Shown piece by piece: positions 49,800-58,430 of a DNA stretch of 64,000 bases. This DNA is from Micromonospora sediminicola (GTDB taxonomy: Bacteria; Actinomycetota; Actinomycetes; Mycobacteriales; Micromonosporaceae): positions 3,672,501 to 3,736,500 of the forward strand of contig NZ_FLRH01000003.1 in the NCBI RefSeq assembly GCF_900089585.1, written 5' to 3'. The first letter of the stretch is position 1; each line of letters opens with the position of its first letter. The position numbers and the translations under genes are program-made. Below the pieces are notes generated by a model. The model was not told the DNA's origin, did no database searches, and worked only from the letters and a program-made list of their open reading frames with translations.

Positions 49800-50965
49800 C
49801 CGCTCCGATGGACGAGGTTCTGCTCCGGAGCCTCACCCCGGTCGCCCTCGGGGTCCTCGTCCGCCGCGGGGTCGACTTCGCGGCGGCCGAGGACGCCGTG
49901 CAGGACGCGCTGGTCGAGGCGTGGCGCGTCTGGCCGGCCGACCCGCCGCGTGACCCGAGGGCGTGGCTGGTCACCGTGGCCTGGCGCCGGTTCCTCGACA
50001 CCGCCCGCGCCGACGCCGCCCGGCGTCGACGGGAGGACGTGGTGGACGAGGAGCCGCCGCCGGGCCCGGTGTCCGGCGTGGACGACACACTCCAGCTCTA
50101 CTTTCTCTGCGCCCACCCGTCGCTGACGCCGTCGGCGGCGGTCGCGCTCACGTTGCGCGCCGTCGGCGGCCTCACCACCCGCCAGATCGCCCGGGCGTAC
50201 CTGGTGCCGGAGGCGACCATGGCGCAGCGGATCAGCCGGGCCAAGCGCACCGTCGCCGGCGTACGGTTCGACCAGCCCGGTGACGTCGCCACCGTGCTGC
50301 GCGTGCTCTACCTGGTCTTCAACGAGGGCTACTCCGGCGACGTCGACCTGGCCGCCGAGGCGATCCGGCTGACCCGGCAGCTCGCCGCCGCTGTCGACCA
50401 CCCGGAGGTGGCCGGGCTGCTCGCGCTGATGCTGCTGCACCACGCCCGCCGGGCCAGCCGGACCGCGCCCGACGGCAGCCTGGTGCCGCTGGCCGAGCAG
50501 GACCGCCGCCGCTGGGACACCGGCCTGATCACCGAGGGGGTGGCGATCCTGCAGACCGCCCTGTCCCGCGACCGGCTGGGCGAGTTCCAGGCCCAGGCCG
50601 CCGTCGCCGCCCTGCACGCCGACGCGCCCACCGCGGCGGAGACCGACTGGGTGCAGATCGTCGAGTGGTACGACGAACTGGTCCGCCTCACCGACAGCCC
50701 GGTCGTCCGGCTGAACCGGGCGGTGGCGGTCGGCGAGGCGGACGGCCCGCGGGCCGGGCTGGCCGCGCTCGCCGCGCTCGACGACACGGTGCCCCGGCAC
50801 ACCGCGGTCGCCGCGTACCTGCACGAACGCGACGGCGACCGGTCCACGGCCGCGCGGCTCTACGCCGAGGCGGCCCGCAAGGCCCTCAACCTGGCCGAAC
50901 GCGACCACCTGACCCGCCAGGCCGCCCGCCTCAACACGACCCCGCCCCCGACCCCGCCCTCGTGA
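49796..50965 (+). CDS. ECF-like RNA polymerase sigma factor with C-terminal TPR-like (DUF6596) region
   Basis: A 389-residue protein. Sigma region 2 is present (AAAEDAVQDALVEAWRVWPA; DPRAWLVTVAWRRFLDTARA) and region 4 (GGLTTRQIARAYLVPEATMA then QRISRAKRTV). The long C-terminal part (FNEGYSGDVDLAAEAIRLTR; LNRAVAVGEADGPRAGLAAL) is the helical extension typical of YCII-linked sigma factors. GTG 49796 overlaps the YCII stop; ATG 49808 is an alternative. No anti-sigma gene is adjacent, as usual in this group. Confidence 0.9.
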   Translation: MTAPMDEVLLRSLTPVALGVLVRRGVDFAAAEDAVQDALVEAWRVWPADPPRDPRAWLVTVAWRRFLDTARADAARRRREDVVDEEPPPGPVSGVDDTLQLYFLCAHPSLTPSAAVALTLRAVGGLTTRQIARAYLVPEATMAQRISRAKRTVAGVRFDQPGDVATVLRVLYLVFNEGYSGDVDLAAEAIRLTRQLAAAVDHPEVAGLLALMLLHHARRASRTAPDGSLVPLAEQDRRRWDTGLITEGVAILQTALSRDRLGEFQAQAAVAALHADAPTAAETDWVQIVEWYDELVRLTDSPVVRLNRAVAVGEADGPRAGLAALAALDDTVPRHTAVAAYLHERDGDRSTAARLYAEAARKALNLAERDHLTRQAARLNTTPPPTPPS

Positions 50966-51024
50966 CCGACGGACCGGGGACAACCGGGGTGCGGGAAGCG
51001 GGGTGGGTCGGGCACCCTGGGCGG

Positions 51025-51972
51025 ATGGGACCGGGGTCGCGGGGGAGCGGCGGGCTCGTGCGGGCGACGCTGCCGGGCGGGCTCGGCGTGTCGCTGACGG
51101 CGACCACACCGGCCCGTCCGGGGCTGCGGGTGGAGGCGGCCGGGGGCGGTCGGCTCCTCATCCGGCAGGCGGAGCGGATCGTCCTGCTCGCCCGCCAGGG
51201 CGCGCGCCACCACGGCGTGCGCTACGCCCGGACCGGCGGATACCGCTCGCCGCTGCCCCCGATCACCGCCGCTGCCGCGAGACGGGTCCAGGAGACCAGT
51301 CCGGACGCCGCCGTGTGGGCGATGCGCTGGACGCATCGGTTCGCCGACTGGCTGGGCGCGGCCGACCAGGACGGGCCGTTGCACCGGGGTCGATGGACGT
51401 TCGCCGCCGGCATGCCCGGGTGGAGCATCTCCACCCACTGGGACCGGCTCACCCGGGTCGACCCGGATCGCGGACACGTCACGTGGTTCGGTTACGGCGA
51501 CCCCGACGACGACCTGCGGGACGTGCTCCCGTTGCGCCGGCTGACGCCGGCCGGTCACGGTCGGGTACGCGCCTGGCGGCGGCAGGCCCGCGCCGGCGTC
51601 CTTCCGCCCGTGCTGCTGTGGTGGGTGAGCGGGTTGCAGACCCTGGTGCTGCTCGACGGCCACGACCGGACGGTCGCCGCGCTGGCCGAGGGCGGCCCGC
51701 CCGACGTCGTGGTGCTCGCGCCGGCCGATCAGGGTGCCGACCGGATGCGTCACGAGATCAACGGCTACGTGCGGCGGATGCGCCACCTTGAGGCGGCCGA
51801 CGTCCCGGCGGCCCGACTCGCCGTCGAGTCCCGAGGGCTCGCCGAGGGGGTGGCCGGGGCGGTCCGCGCCGAGGGCCGGACCACCGCGTGGCCGGTGCGC
51901 GGGGGATCGCGGGAGTGGGAGCGGCTCGCCGTCCGTCTCGCGCCCGGCTGGGACACCGGGAGCCGTCCGTGA
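51025..51972 (+). CDS. Hypothetical protein
   Basis: A 315-residue soluble protein from ATG 51025. It contains Trp-rich segments (VWAMRWTHRFADWLGAADQD; GWSISTHWDRLTRV; VTWFGYGDPDDDLRDVLPLR) and no signal peptide or membrane helix. I do not recognise a family. Strong third-position GC bias on this strand and frame supports coding. It stands alone, 59 bp after the sigma factor gene. Confidence 0.65.
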   Translation: MGPGSRGSGGLVRATLPGGLGVSLTATTPARPGLRVEAAGGGRLLIRQAERIVLLARQGARHHGVRYARTGGYRSPLPPITAAAARRVQETSPDAAVWAMRWTHRFADWLGAADQDGPLHRGRWTFAAGMPGWSISTHWDRLTRVDPDRGHVTWFGYGDPDDDLRDVLPLRRLTPAGHGRVRAWRRQARAGVLPPVLLWWVSGLQTLVLLDGHDRTVAALAEGGPPDVVVLAPADQGADRMRHEINGYVRRMRHLEAADVPAARLAVESRGLAEGVAGAVRAEGRTTAWPVRGGSREWERLAVRLAPGWDTGSRP

Positions 51973-52082
51973 GCAGCGCCCCGGGGAGCGGGCCGACGTG
52001 GTGCTCGACCTGACCGATCCGCTGGCCCCGGCGGTGTTGGCCGGGCGGCGGTAATCCGCTCGGCTCGGCGCGTCGCCGCTGG

Positions 52083-52088
52083 TAGCTT
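52083..52088 (+). promoter_or_regulatory. -10 box (TAGCTT) of the MFS gene
   Basis: TAGCTT ends 8 nt before GTG 52097, suggesting a leaderless message. Confidence 0.45.
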
Positions 52089-52096
52089 GCCTCGTC

Positions 52097-53347
52097 GTGA
52101 CGGGGGAACGGCTCGGCGGGCGCTTCGCCCGCCTGTGGACCGCGAGCACGCTGTCCGCGCTGGGCAGCGGCACGGCCACCGTGGCCGCCCCGCTGTACGT
52201 GGCGTCGCGCACCGACGACCCGCTGGTGGTCTCGGCCGGCGCGGCGGTGTCGTGGCTGCCGTGGCTGCTGTTCGCGCTGCCCGGCGGTGTGCTGGCCGAC
52301 CGGGTGGACCGGCGTCGGCTGATGGTGCTCATCGACTGGGTGCGGGTCGTCGCGCTGGTCGTGCTGGCCGCCGCGATGCTCACCGAACGGGCCGGGGTGG
52401 CGCTGCTCTACGTGGTGCTGTTCGTGGTCAACACCGGCGAGGTGGTGTTCCGCACCGCCGCCCAGGCGGTCCTGCCGGCGGTGGTGCCCCGGTCCCGGCT
52501 GGAGCGGGCCAACGGCTGGCTCAACGGCGGCACCCAGGTCACGCAGAACATGGTCGCCGGTCCGCTGGGCGGCTTCCTGTTCGTGCTCGCGGCGGCGGCG
52601 CCGTTCGCGCTCAACGCCGGCACGTACGCGTTGAGCGCCGTGCTCGTCGGTCTGCTCGCCGGCACGTACCGGGGGGAGGGGAAGCCGACCGGGCCGCGCT
52701 CGGCGCGCGCGGAGATCGCGGAGGGGTTCCGGTGGCTGCTGTCGCAGCGGCTGCTGCGCACCATGACGATGCTGATCGGGCTGCTCAACGTCACGTTGAC
52801 CGCGGCGCTCGCGGTGCTGGTGCTGTTGGCCACCGAACGGCTGGGTCTCGGCTCGGTCGGCTACGGGGCGTTGTTCACGTGCATGGCGGTGGGCGGCCTG
52901 CTCGGCTCGGTGGTCGGCGACCGGTTGGTCGCCGCGATCACCGCCACCTGGACGGTCCGGGTGGGTCTGCTGACCGAGGCCGTCCTGCACCTGGCGCTGG
53001 CCGCCTCCCGCAGCGCGGTGGTGGTCGGGCTGGCGTTGTTCGCGTTCGGGGTGCACAGCGCGCTGTGGAACATCGTGGCGAACTCGTTGCGTCAGCGCCT
53101 CACCCCGACGGCTCTGATGGGTCGGGTGGGCAGCACGAACCTGTTCATCGCGGCCGGCGGCAACTGCGTCGGCGCGCTGCTCGGCGGGGTGGTGGCCGCC
53201 CGCTACGGCATCACCGCGCCGTACTGGGTGGGGTTCGTGGTGGCGGTCGCGGTGACGGCCGCGACATGGCGGGTGTTCGACCGGGCGGTCGTGGCCGCCG
53301 CGTACGTCGATCCGGCGCCGGAGCCGTCGCTGCCGGCGGCCCGGTGA
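52097..53347 (+). CDS. MFS transporter (MFS_3/enterobactin-exporter-like)
   Basis: A 416-residue transporter with twelve hydrophobic helices. FARLWTASTLSALGSGTATVA in helix 1 and LFALPGGVLADRVDRRRLMV (motif A) are typical of the exporter group that includes siderophore and macrolide efflux proteins; LERANGWLNGGTQVTQNMVA supports this. Substrate unknown. GTG 52097 is the first start with a promoter at the right distance. It converges on the oxidoreductase gene, 3 bp apart. Confidence 0.88.
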   Translation: MTGERLGGRFARLWTASTLSALGSGTATVAAPLYVASRTDDPLVVSAGAAVSWLPWLLFALPGGVLADRVDRRRLMVLIDWVRVVALVVLAAAMLTERAGVALLYVVLFVVNTGEVVFRTAAQAVLPAVVPRSRLERANGWLNGGTQVTQNMVAGPLGGFLFVLAAAAPFALNAGTYALSAVLVGLLAGTYRGEGKPTGPRSARAEIAEGFRWLLSQRLLRTMTMLIGLLNVTLTAALAVLVLLATERLGLGSVGYGALFTCMAVGGLLGSVVGDRLVAAITATWTVRVGLLTEAVLHLALAASRSAVVVGLALFAFGVHSALWNIVANSLRQRLTPTALMGRVGSTNLFIAAGGNCVGALLGGVVAARYGITAPYWVGFVVAVAVTAATWRVFDRAVVAAAYVDPAPEPSLPAAR

Positions 53348-53350
53348 CGC

Positions 53351-54418
53351 TCAGGGCAGCGGTGGCACCGGCAGCGTGACGCCCTGCGCGGCGGCCCGGT
53401 GGGCCAGCTCGATCAGCTCGACCACGGCGACGGAGTCCGCCGGGTCGACGGGCAGCGGCCCGCCGTCGCGCAGCGCCGCCGCCACGTCGGCGTAGAAGTC
53501 CTGGTAGCGGCCGGCCTCGGTGGGCACGGCCCGCAGGTCGCCGTCGGCGCCGAGCCGGCCGTAGCGCTCCGGGTCGACCTCGCCCCACCCGGGCTCGCCG
53601 GGCCGCCGGCCGTCGCGCAGCGCGGCCTCCTGCGGGTCCAGTCCCCAGCTGGTCCAGGCGGCCCGGTCGCCGAGCACCCGGAAACGCGGGCCGAGCTGGG
53701 CGGTCACCGCGCCCATCCACAGGTGCGAGCGCACGCCGCTGCGGTGGGTGAGCGCGACGAACGCGTCGTCGTCGACCTCGGCGCCCGGCCGTCTCCGGTC
53801 CACCTCCGCGTAGACGCGGTCCACCGGGCCGAAGAGCTGCACCGCCTGGTCGACCAGGTGGGCGCCGAGGTCGAACAGCGCGCCACCGGCCTCGTCGGGC
53901 GCGGCGCTCTCCCGCCAGCCCGGCTTGATCTCCGGCCGCCAGCGTTCGAACCGCGACTCGAACCGGTTGACCCGGCCCAGCTCACCGGCCTCGACGAGGC
54001 GGCGTACGGTGCGGAAGTCGCCGTCCCAGCGCCGGTTCTGGAACACCGTCAGCGGCACCCCGGCGGCCGCGGCCTCGGTCACCAGCGAGCGACCCTGCGC
54101 GGCGGTGGGCGCGATCGGCTTGTCCACCACCACCGGCAGCCCGGCCGCGACCGCGGCGCGGGCCAGCGGCACGTGCTGCCGGTTCGGCGTGGCCACCACC
54201 ACCAGGTCGAGTGTGGCGGCGGACCGCCACAGCGCCTCGGCGTCGTCGACCACGCGGGCGTCGGGGTGCTCGGCGTGGGCCTGCGCGCGACGCTGCGGGT
54301 CGCGGGTCACCACCGCGTCCAGCCGCAGCCCGTCGGTGGCGGCGATCAGCGGGGCGTGGAACACCCGTCCGGCGATGCCGTACCCCAGCAACCCCACCCG
54401 CAGCGGCGCCCGTGTCAT
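53351..54418 (-). CDS. Gfo/Idh/MocA family oxidoreductase
   Basis: A 355-residue NAD(P)-dependent enzyme. The N-terminal Rossmann fold has GLLGYGIAGRVFHAPLI and the later VVDKPIAPTAAQGRSLV with the conserved Lys-Pro; the C-terminal domain contains GGALFDLGAHLVDQAVQLFG with the catalytic-type His. This is the YdgJ/YvaA-like branch, probably acting on a sugar or inositol derivative. ATG 54418 is 7 nt after TAGATT. No sugar pathway genes lie nearby. Confidence 0.9.
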   Translation of the reverse strand: MTRAPLRVGLLGYGIAGRVFHAPLIAATDGLRLDAVVTRDPQRRAQAHAEHPDARVVDDAEALWRSAATLDLVVVATPNRQHVPLARAAVAAGLPVVVDKPIAPTAAQGRSLVTEAAAAGVPLTVFQNRRWDGDFRTVRRLVEAGELGRVNRFESRFERWRPEIKPGWRESAAPDEAGGALFDLGAHLVDQAVQLFGPVDRVYAEVDRRRPGAEVDDDAFVALTHRSGVRSHLWMGAVTAQLGPRFRVLGDRAAWTSWGLDPQEAALRDGRRPGEPGWGEVDPERYGRLGADGDLRAVPTEAGRYQDFYADVAAALRDGGPLPVDPADSVAVVELIELAHRAAAQGVTLPVPPLP

Positions 54419-54425
54419 GCGGCCG

Positions 54426-54431
54426 AATCTA
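54426..54431 (-). promoter_or_regulatory. -10 box (TAGATT) of the Gfo/Idh gene
   Basis: On the minus strand TAGATT ends 7 nt before ATG 54418. Confidence 0.45.
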
Positions 54432-54499
54432 CGCGGCGCGCCGGCGGCGGGCGGCGGGGTCCCCGGCGGCGCTCACCGGCCGTGTGACAGCGTGGGCGG

Positions 54500-55687
54500 G
54501 TGCACGCATCCTCCCCGGCCGACGTCGACCTCGCGCTGGTCGGCGGCGGTGGCGCCGCCTCCCTGGTCCTGGCCGCCCTGGACCGGCACGGGGTGCGCGG
54601 CCTGCGGGTCGCCGTGGTCGACCCGGTGCGCAAACGTGGTCAGGACCGCACCTGGGCGTTCTGGGGCACGCCCGGCGACGACCTCGACCCGCTGCTGAGC
54701 GCGAGCTGGTCGCAGGTCGACGTGGTCACGGCGGCCGGCCGCCGCGTCCTGTCGCTGGACCCGCTGCGGTACGCCATGCTCCGCTCCGCCCCGGTCTACG
54801 ACCGGGCTGCCGAGGCGGAGCGGCGGCTGGACGCGGTCCGCATCGGCGTGCCGGCGGGGGAGTTGCGCGACGACGGGCACCGGGTCACCGTGTGCGATCC
54901 GGAGGGACGCCCGCTGGTGCGGGCCGGCTGGGTGCTCGACTCCCGTCCGCGCCCGCCGTCCCGGCCGGGGCGGACCAGCTGGTTGCAGCACTTCCGGGGC
55001 TGGTGGCTGGCGGCCGACCGGCCGACGTTCGACCCGGGCCGGGCGGTGCTGATGGACTTCCGGACGCCGCAGCCGCGGCGCGGGGTCTCCTTCGGCTACG
55101 TGCTGCCGGTCGACGACCGGTTCGCGCTGGTCGAGTACACCGAGTTCGGGCCGGCGGTGCTCGACGACGCCGGCTACGACGCGGCGCTGCGCGGCTACGC
55201 CGCCCTGACCGGGTTGGACCTGACCGCGCTGCGGGTGCGGGAGGTGGAGAACGGCGTCATCCCGATGACCGACGGCCCGTTCGTCGCCCGACCGAGCCCG
55301 CGTGTGGTGCGGCTGGGCACCGCCGGCGGGGCCACCCGCCCGTCCACCGGTTTCACGTTCTCCGCGATGCTCCGCCAGGCCGACCAGGTGGCCCGCGCGG
55401 TGGCCGCCGGCCGGCCGCCGGTACCCGCGCCGGCGTACCCGGGGCGGCACCGCTGGATGGACGCGGTGGCGCTGCGCGCGCTGGACCGGGGGCACGTGGA
55501 CGGGGTGGGGTTCTTCGACCGGCTGTTCGACCGGAACCCGCCGGAGCGGGTGCTGCGCTTCCTCGACGGCGCCACCACCCCGGCGGAGGACCTGGCGGTG
55601 ATGCGGTCCAGCCCGCTGCTGCCGATGACCGGCGCGGTGTTCGGGGACGCAGCCGGGCGGCTGCGCGCCCGACTGCGCCGCGCCTAG
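54500..55687 (+). CDS. Lycopene cyclase (CrtY/CrtL-type flavoprotein)
   Basis: A 395-residue flavoprotein. The N-terminal dinucleotide site VDLALVGGGGAASLVLAAL, DRTWAFWGTP, GVIPMTDGPF and GTAGGATRPSTGFTFSAML all match lycopene beta-cyclases, which close the ends of lycopene to give beta-rings. GTG 54500 precedes the nucleotide site by ten residues. No other carotenoid gene is in the window, so its substrate must come from elsewhere in the genome. Its last 4 bases overlap the convergent hydrolase gene. Confidence 0.9.
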   Translation: MHASSPADVDLALVGGGGAASLVLAALDRHGVRGLRVAVVDPVRKRGQDRTWAFWGTPGDDLDPLLSASWSQVDVVTAAGRRVLSLDPLRYAMLRSAPVYDRAAEAERRLDAVRIGVPAGELRDDGHRVTVCDPEGRPLVRAGWVLDSRPRPPSRPGRTSWLQHFRGWWLAADRPTFDPGRAVLMDFRTPQPRRGVSFGYVLPVDDRFALVEYTEFGPAVLDDAGYDAALRGYAALTGLDLTALRVREVENGVIPMTDGPFVARPSPRVVRLGTAGGATRPSTGFTFSAMLRQADQVARAVAAGRPPVPAPAYPGRHRWMDAVALRALDRGHVDGVGFFDRLFDRNPPERVLRFLDGATTPAEDLAVMRSSPLLPMTGAVFGDAAGRLRARLRRA

Positions 55688-56799
55688 CCCCGGCCCAGTT
55701 CGGCGGCCACCCGGTCGCGGACCAGCATCCGCAGCCGTTCCATCGGGTCGCCGTCGCCCGCGCCGAGCCGGTTGCGCACCGCCGCCACGGTCAACCCCAG
55801 TTCCGGGTACGCGAACGCGAGGCTGCCGCCGCTGCCGGCGGTGCCGAACGACCCGTCGTCGTCGACGGCGTAGCCCAGCCCGAACGTGCTCTCCTGCCCG
55901 AACACCCACTCCGGCGCGCGGACCGCCGGGGCGGACATCGCGCGCAGCCGGTCGGGGGAGACGAGTCGGACGCCGTCGACCGGGCCGAGCAGCGCCGCGT
56001 ACATCCGGGCCGCCGCGCGGGCGCTCATCGTGCCCACCGACGGCACCTCGGCACGCAGCACGTCGGGACGGCTGCCGATGACCGTGTCCGGGCGGACCCC
56101 CGGCGGGGCCACCGCGTCGAAGTGGGGCAGGTTCGCCCCGGCCCAGGTCATCAGCGCGGACAGGCCGGCGTCCTCCAGCCGCGCCAGCCGGGGCAGCTCC
56201 GCCTCCGGTACGGCGAGGAACAGCTCCCGGGTCACGCCGAGCGGCCCGGCGATCTCCTCGGCGAGCACCTGCGACACCGATCTGCCGGTGACCCGGCGGA
56301 CCACCTCGCCGACCAGCCACCCCCAGGTCCAGGCGTGGTACGCCAGTCGCTCGCCGGGCGCCCACAGCGGCTCCGCGTCGGCGAGCAGCGCGCACATCCG
56401 GGACCAGTCGGTGAAGTCGTCCGGGGTGACGTCGGCGGGCAGGGCGGGCAGGCCGGCGGTGTGGGTGAGCACGTGCCGCAGCGTGATGCCGTCCTTGCCG
56501 TGCCGGGCGAACTCCGGCCACACCCGGGCCAGCGGCAGGTCCTCGTCGAGCCGGCCCTGCTCGGCCAGCACGTGCACCACGGTGGCGGTCAGGCCCTTGC
56601 CGGTGGAGACCGCGTGCACCGGGGTGTCCGCGGTCATCGGCCGCCCGGTGCCGGTGTCGGCGAGCCCGGCCTGCTCCTCGACGATCGGGGTGCCGTCGAG
56701 GTAGGCGGCCACCTGGACGCCGGCCTCCCGTCCGGAGGTGACCAGGTCGTCGAGCGCGGCGCGTACCTCGGCCCGCAGGCCGTCCCACCGGTTGTCCAT
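55684..56799 (-). CDS. Serine hydrolase of the beta-lactamase/EstB (class C-like) family
   Basis: A 371-residue enzyme. The nucleophile motif VHAVSTGKGLTATVVH (Ser-x-x-Lys), the Tyr motif LAYHAWTWGWLVGEVV and the late FGTAGSGGSLAFAYPE correspond to the three active-site elements of class C beta-lactamase-like esterases. No signal peptide is seen, which favours a cytoplasmic esterase over a lactamase. Start ATG 56799 is 3 nt inside the end of the upstream phosphatase gene's spacing, so the two are co-transcribed. Confidence 0.88.
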   Translation of the reverse strand: MDNRWDGLRAEVRAALDDLVTSGREAGVQVAAYLDGTPIVEEQAGLADTGTGRPMTADTPVHAVSTGKGLTATVVHVLAEQGRLDEDLPLARVWPEFARHGKDGITLRHVLTHTAGLPALPADVTPDDFTDWSRMCALLADAEPLWAPGERLAYHAWTWGWLVGEVVRRVTGRSVSQVLAEEIAGPLGVTRELFLAVPEAELPRLARLEDAGLSALMTWAGANLPHFDAVAPPGVRPDTVIGSRPDVLRAEVPSVGTMSARAAARMYAALLGPVDGVRLVSPDRLRAMSAPAVRAPEWVFGQESTFGLGYAVDDDGSFGTAGSGGSLAFAYPELGLTVAAVRNRLGAGDGDPMERLRMLVRDRVAAELGRG

Positions 56800-56801
56800 G
56801 A

Positions 56802-57575
56802 TCAGGGAGCCTGCCAGAGCGCGGTGTCGTCGTCGTCCGGTTTTCCGTCGTCGGTGAGCAGCCGGGCGCGCAGCGCCGCGATCGTCTCCTCGCCGACACC
56901 CAGCCGCCCGGTGACGTAGCCGCGCACCGAGCCGTGCGCCGCCACCAGGTCGGCCAGCACCAGCCGGATGATCTCGGCCGGCGCCCGCCCGTACGCGGGC
57001 CAGCGCGGCGACGCGCCCCCGTTGCGGTCCCGCCACTCGGCGACCAGCCGCCCGGTCGCCTCCTCGGTCGCCGCGAAGTCGGCAGCGATCTGGTCGTCGT
57101 CCACCCCGAGCAGGGCCAGCACCAGCGCGGCGAGCAGCCCGGTGCGGTCCTTGCCGGAGGCACAGTGGAACACCAGCGGGTGCTCGCCGTGGGCGATCAC
57201 CTCCAGCGCCTCGCGCAGCTCGACCACGCCGTCCTCGGCCACCTCGGCGTACCGGTCGGCCAGGTGGCGCCACGGGTCGACGTCGGGGTCGATGTCGGCC
57301 TGCACGTAGGGGCGGTGCTCGATGCTCAGGTTGTGCCAGGTCACGCCGAGGCTCTCCGGGGCCCGGCCGCGCTCGGCGATCTCCCACGGGTAGCGCAGGT
57401 CGATCACGGTGCGGACACCGAGCGCCGCGAACCGGGTCAGGTCCTCTCCGGCGAGCTTGGCCAGGGAGTCGGAGCGGTAGAGCCGGCCCCGGGCGACGGC
57501 ACGGCCGTCGACGGTGCGCCGGCCACCGAGGTCACGGAAGTTGCACAGGGTGTCGAACCGCGGGGGTACGGGCAT
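56802..57575 (-). CDS. Tyrosine-protein phosphatase (PtpB/IphP-like)
   Basis: A 257-residue phosphatase. FDTLCNFRDLGGRRTVDGRA opens the family domain, and the P-loop is VFHCASGKDRTGLLAALVLA, with nucleophile Cys and Arg as in Mycobacterium PtpB; the Lys and Asp in GKDR are characteristic of this branch, which also acts on phosphoinositides. ATG 57575 follows TAGCGT by 6 nt. It is probably co-transcribed with the hydrolase gene 2 nt downstream. Confidence 0.9.
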   Translation of the reverse strand: MPVPPRFDTLCNFRDLGGRRTVDGRAVARGRLYRSDSLAKLAGEDLTRFAALGVRTVIDLRYPWEIAERGRAPESLGVTWHNLSIEHRPYVQADIDPDVDPWRHLADRYAEVAEDGVVELREALEVIAHGEHPLVFHCASGKDRTGLLAALVLALLGVDDDQIAADFAATEEATGRLVAEWRDRNGGASPRWPAYGRAPAEIIRLVLADLVAAHGSVRGYVTGRLGVGEETIAALRARLLTDDGKPDDDDTALWQAP

Positions 57576-57581
57576 GTCGGC

Positions 57582-57587
57582 ACGCTA
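57582..57587 (-). promoter_or_regulatory. -10 box (TAGCGT) of the phosphatase-hydrolase operon
   Basis: On the minus strand TAGCGT ends 6 nt before ATG 57575. It is divergent from the RNase HI promoter 46 bp away. Confidence 0.5.
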
Positions 57588-57632
57588 GCCGCCGGCGGCG
57601 GGTCGGGTGGTCCCGCCGGACGGCGTACCCGG

Positions 57633-57638
57633 TAGGTT
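57633..57638 (+). promoter_or_regulatory. -10 box (TAGGTT) of the RNase HI gene
   Basis: TAGGTT ends 7 nt before ATG 57646; leaderless start likely. Confidence 0.5.
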
Positions 57639-57645
57639 GCCGGGC

Positions 57646-58215
57646 ATGGCGGAGGCGGATTCCGGCCGGGTCGTGGAGATCTGGACCGACGGCGCGTGCA
57701 GCGGCAATCCCGGGCCGGGCGGCTGGGGCGCGGTGCTGCGCTGGGGCGGGCACGAGCGGGAGCTGTGCGGCGGCGAGGCGACCCCCACCACCAACAACCG
57801 GATGGAGCTGACCGCCGCCATCCGGGCGCTGGAGAGCCTGACCCGCCCGGTCACCGTGCGGCTGCACACCGACAGCACCTACGTGCGCAACGGCATCACC
57901 GGCTGGCTGAACGCGTGGAAGCGCAACGGCTGGCTGACCGCGGCGAAGCAGCCGGTGAAGAACGCCGACCTGTGGCAGCAGCTGGAGGCCGCCTGTGCCC
58001 GGCACGACGTCACCTGGCTGTGGGTCAAGGGGCACAACGGGCACCCGGAGAACGAACGCGCCGACGCGCTGGCCAACCGGGGCATGACCGAGGCGCGGGG
58101 CGGCGCACCGGCCACCCCGCGCGCGGCGTCCGCTCAGCGCAGCGGGCGGCCCTCCTCGATCTCCTCCGGCCCGTCGGCCGGGTCGGCGGTGCCGGAGACC
58201 GCGTCCACGTCGTAG
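57646..58215 (+). CDS. rnhA: Ribonuclease HI
   Basis: A 189-residue RNase H. All four catalytic acids are in place: IWTDGACSGNPGPGGWGAVL, TNNRMELTAAI, LHTDSTYVRNGI and ENERADALANRG; GHNGHPENE carries the conserved His. It cuts RNA in RNA-DNA hybrids. The enzyme core ends near residue 150; the last 35 residues are a Ser/Pro-rich tail, and the final 82 bases overlap a convergent small gene. ATG 57646 was chosen over an upstream GTG at 57607 because of the -10 box. Confidence 0.93.
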   Translation: MAEADSGRVVEIWTDGACSGNPGPGGWGAVLRWGGHERELCGGEATPTTNNRMELTAAIRALESLTRPVTVRLHTDSTYVRNGITGWLNAWKRNGWLTAAKQPVKNADLWQQLEAACARHDVTWLWVKGHNGHPENERADALANRGMTEARGGAPATPRAASAQRSGRPSSISSGPSAGSAVPETASTS

Positions 58216-58394
58216 CCGGCCCGGCTGGTGTCCCGCGCCGAGCGCCGGTCCTCGGCCGGCAGGTCGGCGAAGTCGTCGCCGGTGTCGTCGGTGCTGTGCA
58301 GGGACTCACCCGGCGGCCGCAGGGACGCCTCGTACGCGGTGGCGCCGTCCGGTTCGTCGGTGGTGGCGCGGCCGAAGGACTCTTCACTGGTCAT
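58134..58394 (-). CDS. Small acidic protein, function unknown
   Basis: An 86-residue acidic, Asp/Glu/Ser-rich protein from ATG 58394 (ESFGRATTDEPDGATAYEAS; DDFADLPAEDRRSARDTSRA) with no hydrophobic core. Probably disordered. Bases 58134-58215 also encode the RNase HI tail on the other strand. Similar in length and composition to the protein at 12164-12424. Confidence 0.6.
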   Translation of the reverse strand: MTSEESFGRATTDEPDGATAYEASLRPPGESLHSTDDTGDDFADLPAEDRRSARDTSRAGYDVDAVSGTADPADGPEEIEEGRPLR

Positions 58395-58430
58395 GTCGCA
58401 CTCCTGCCCGAAGCGGGTGGCGGCAAACGT

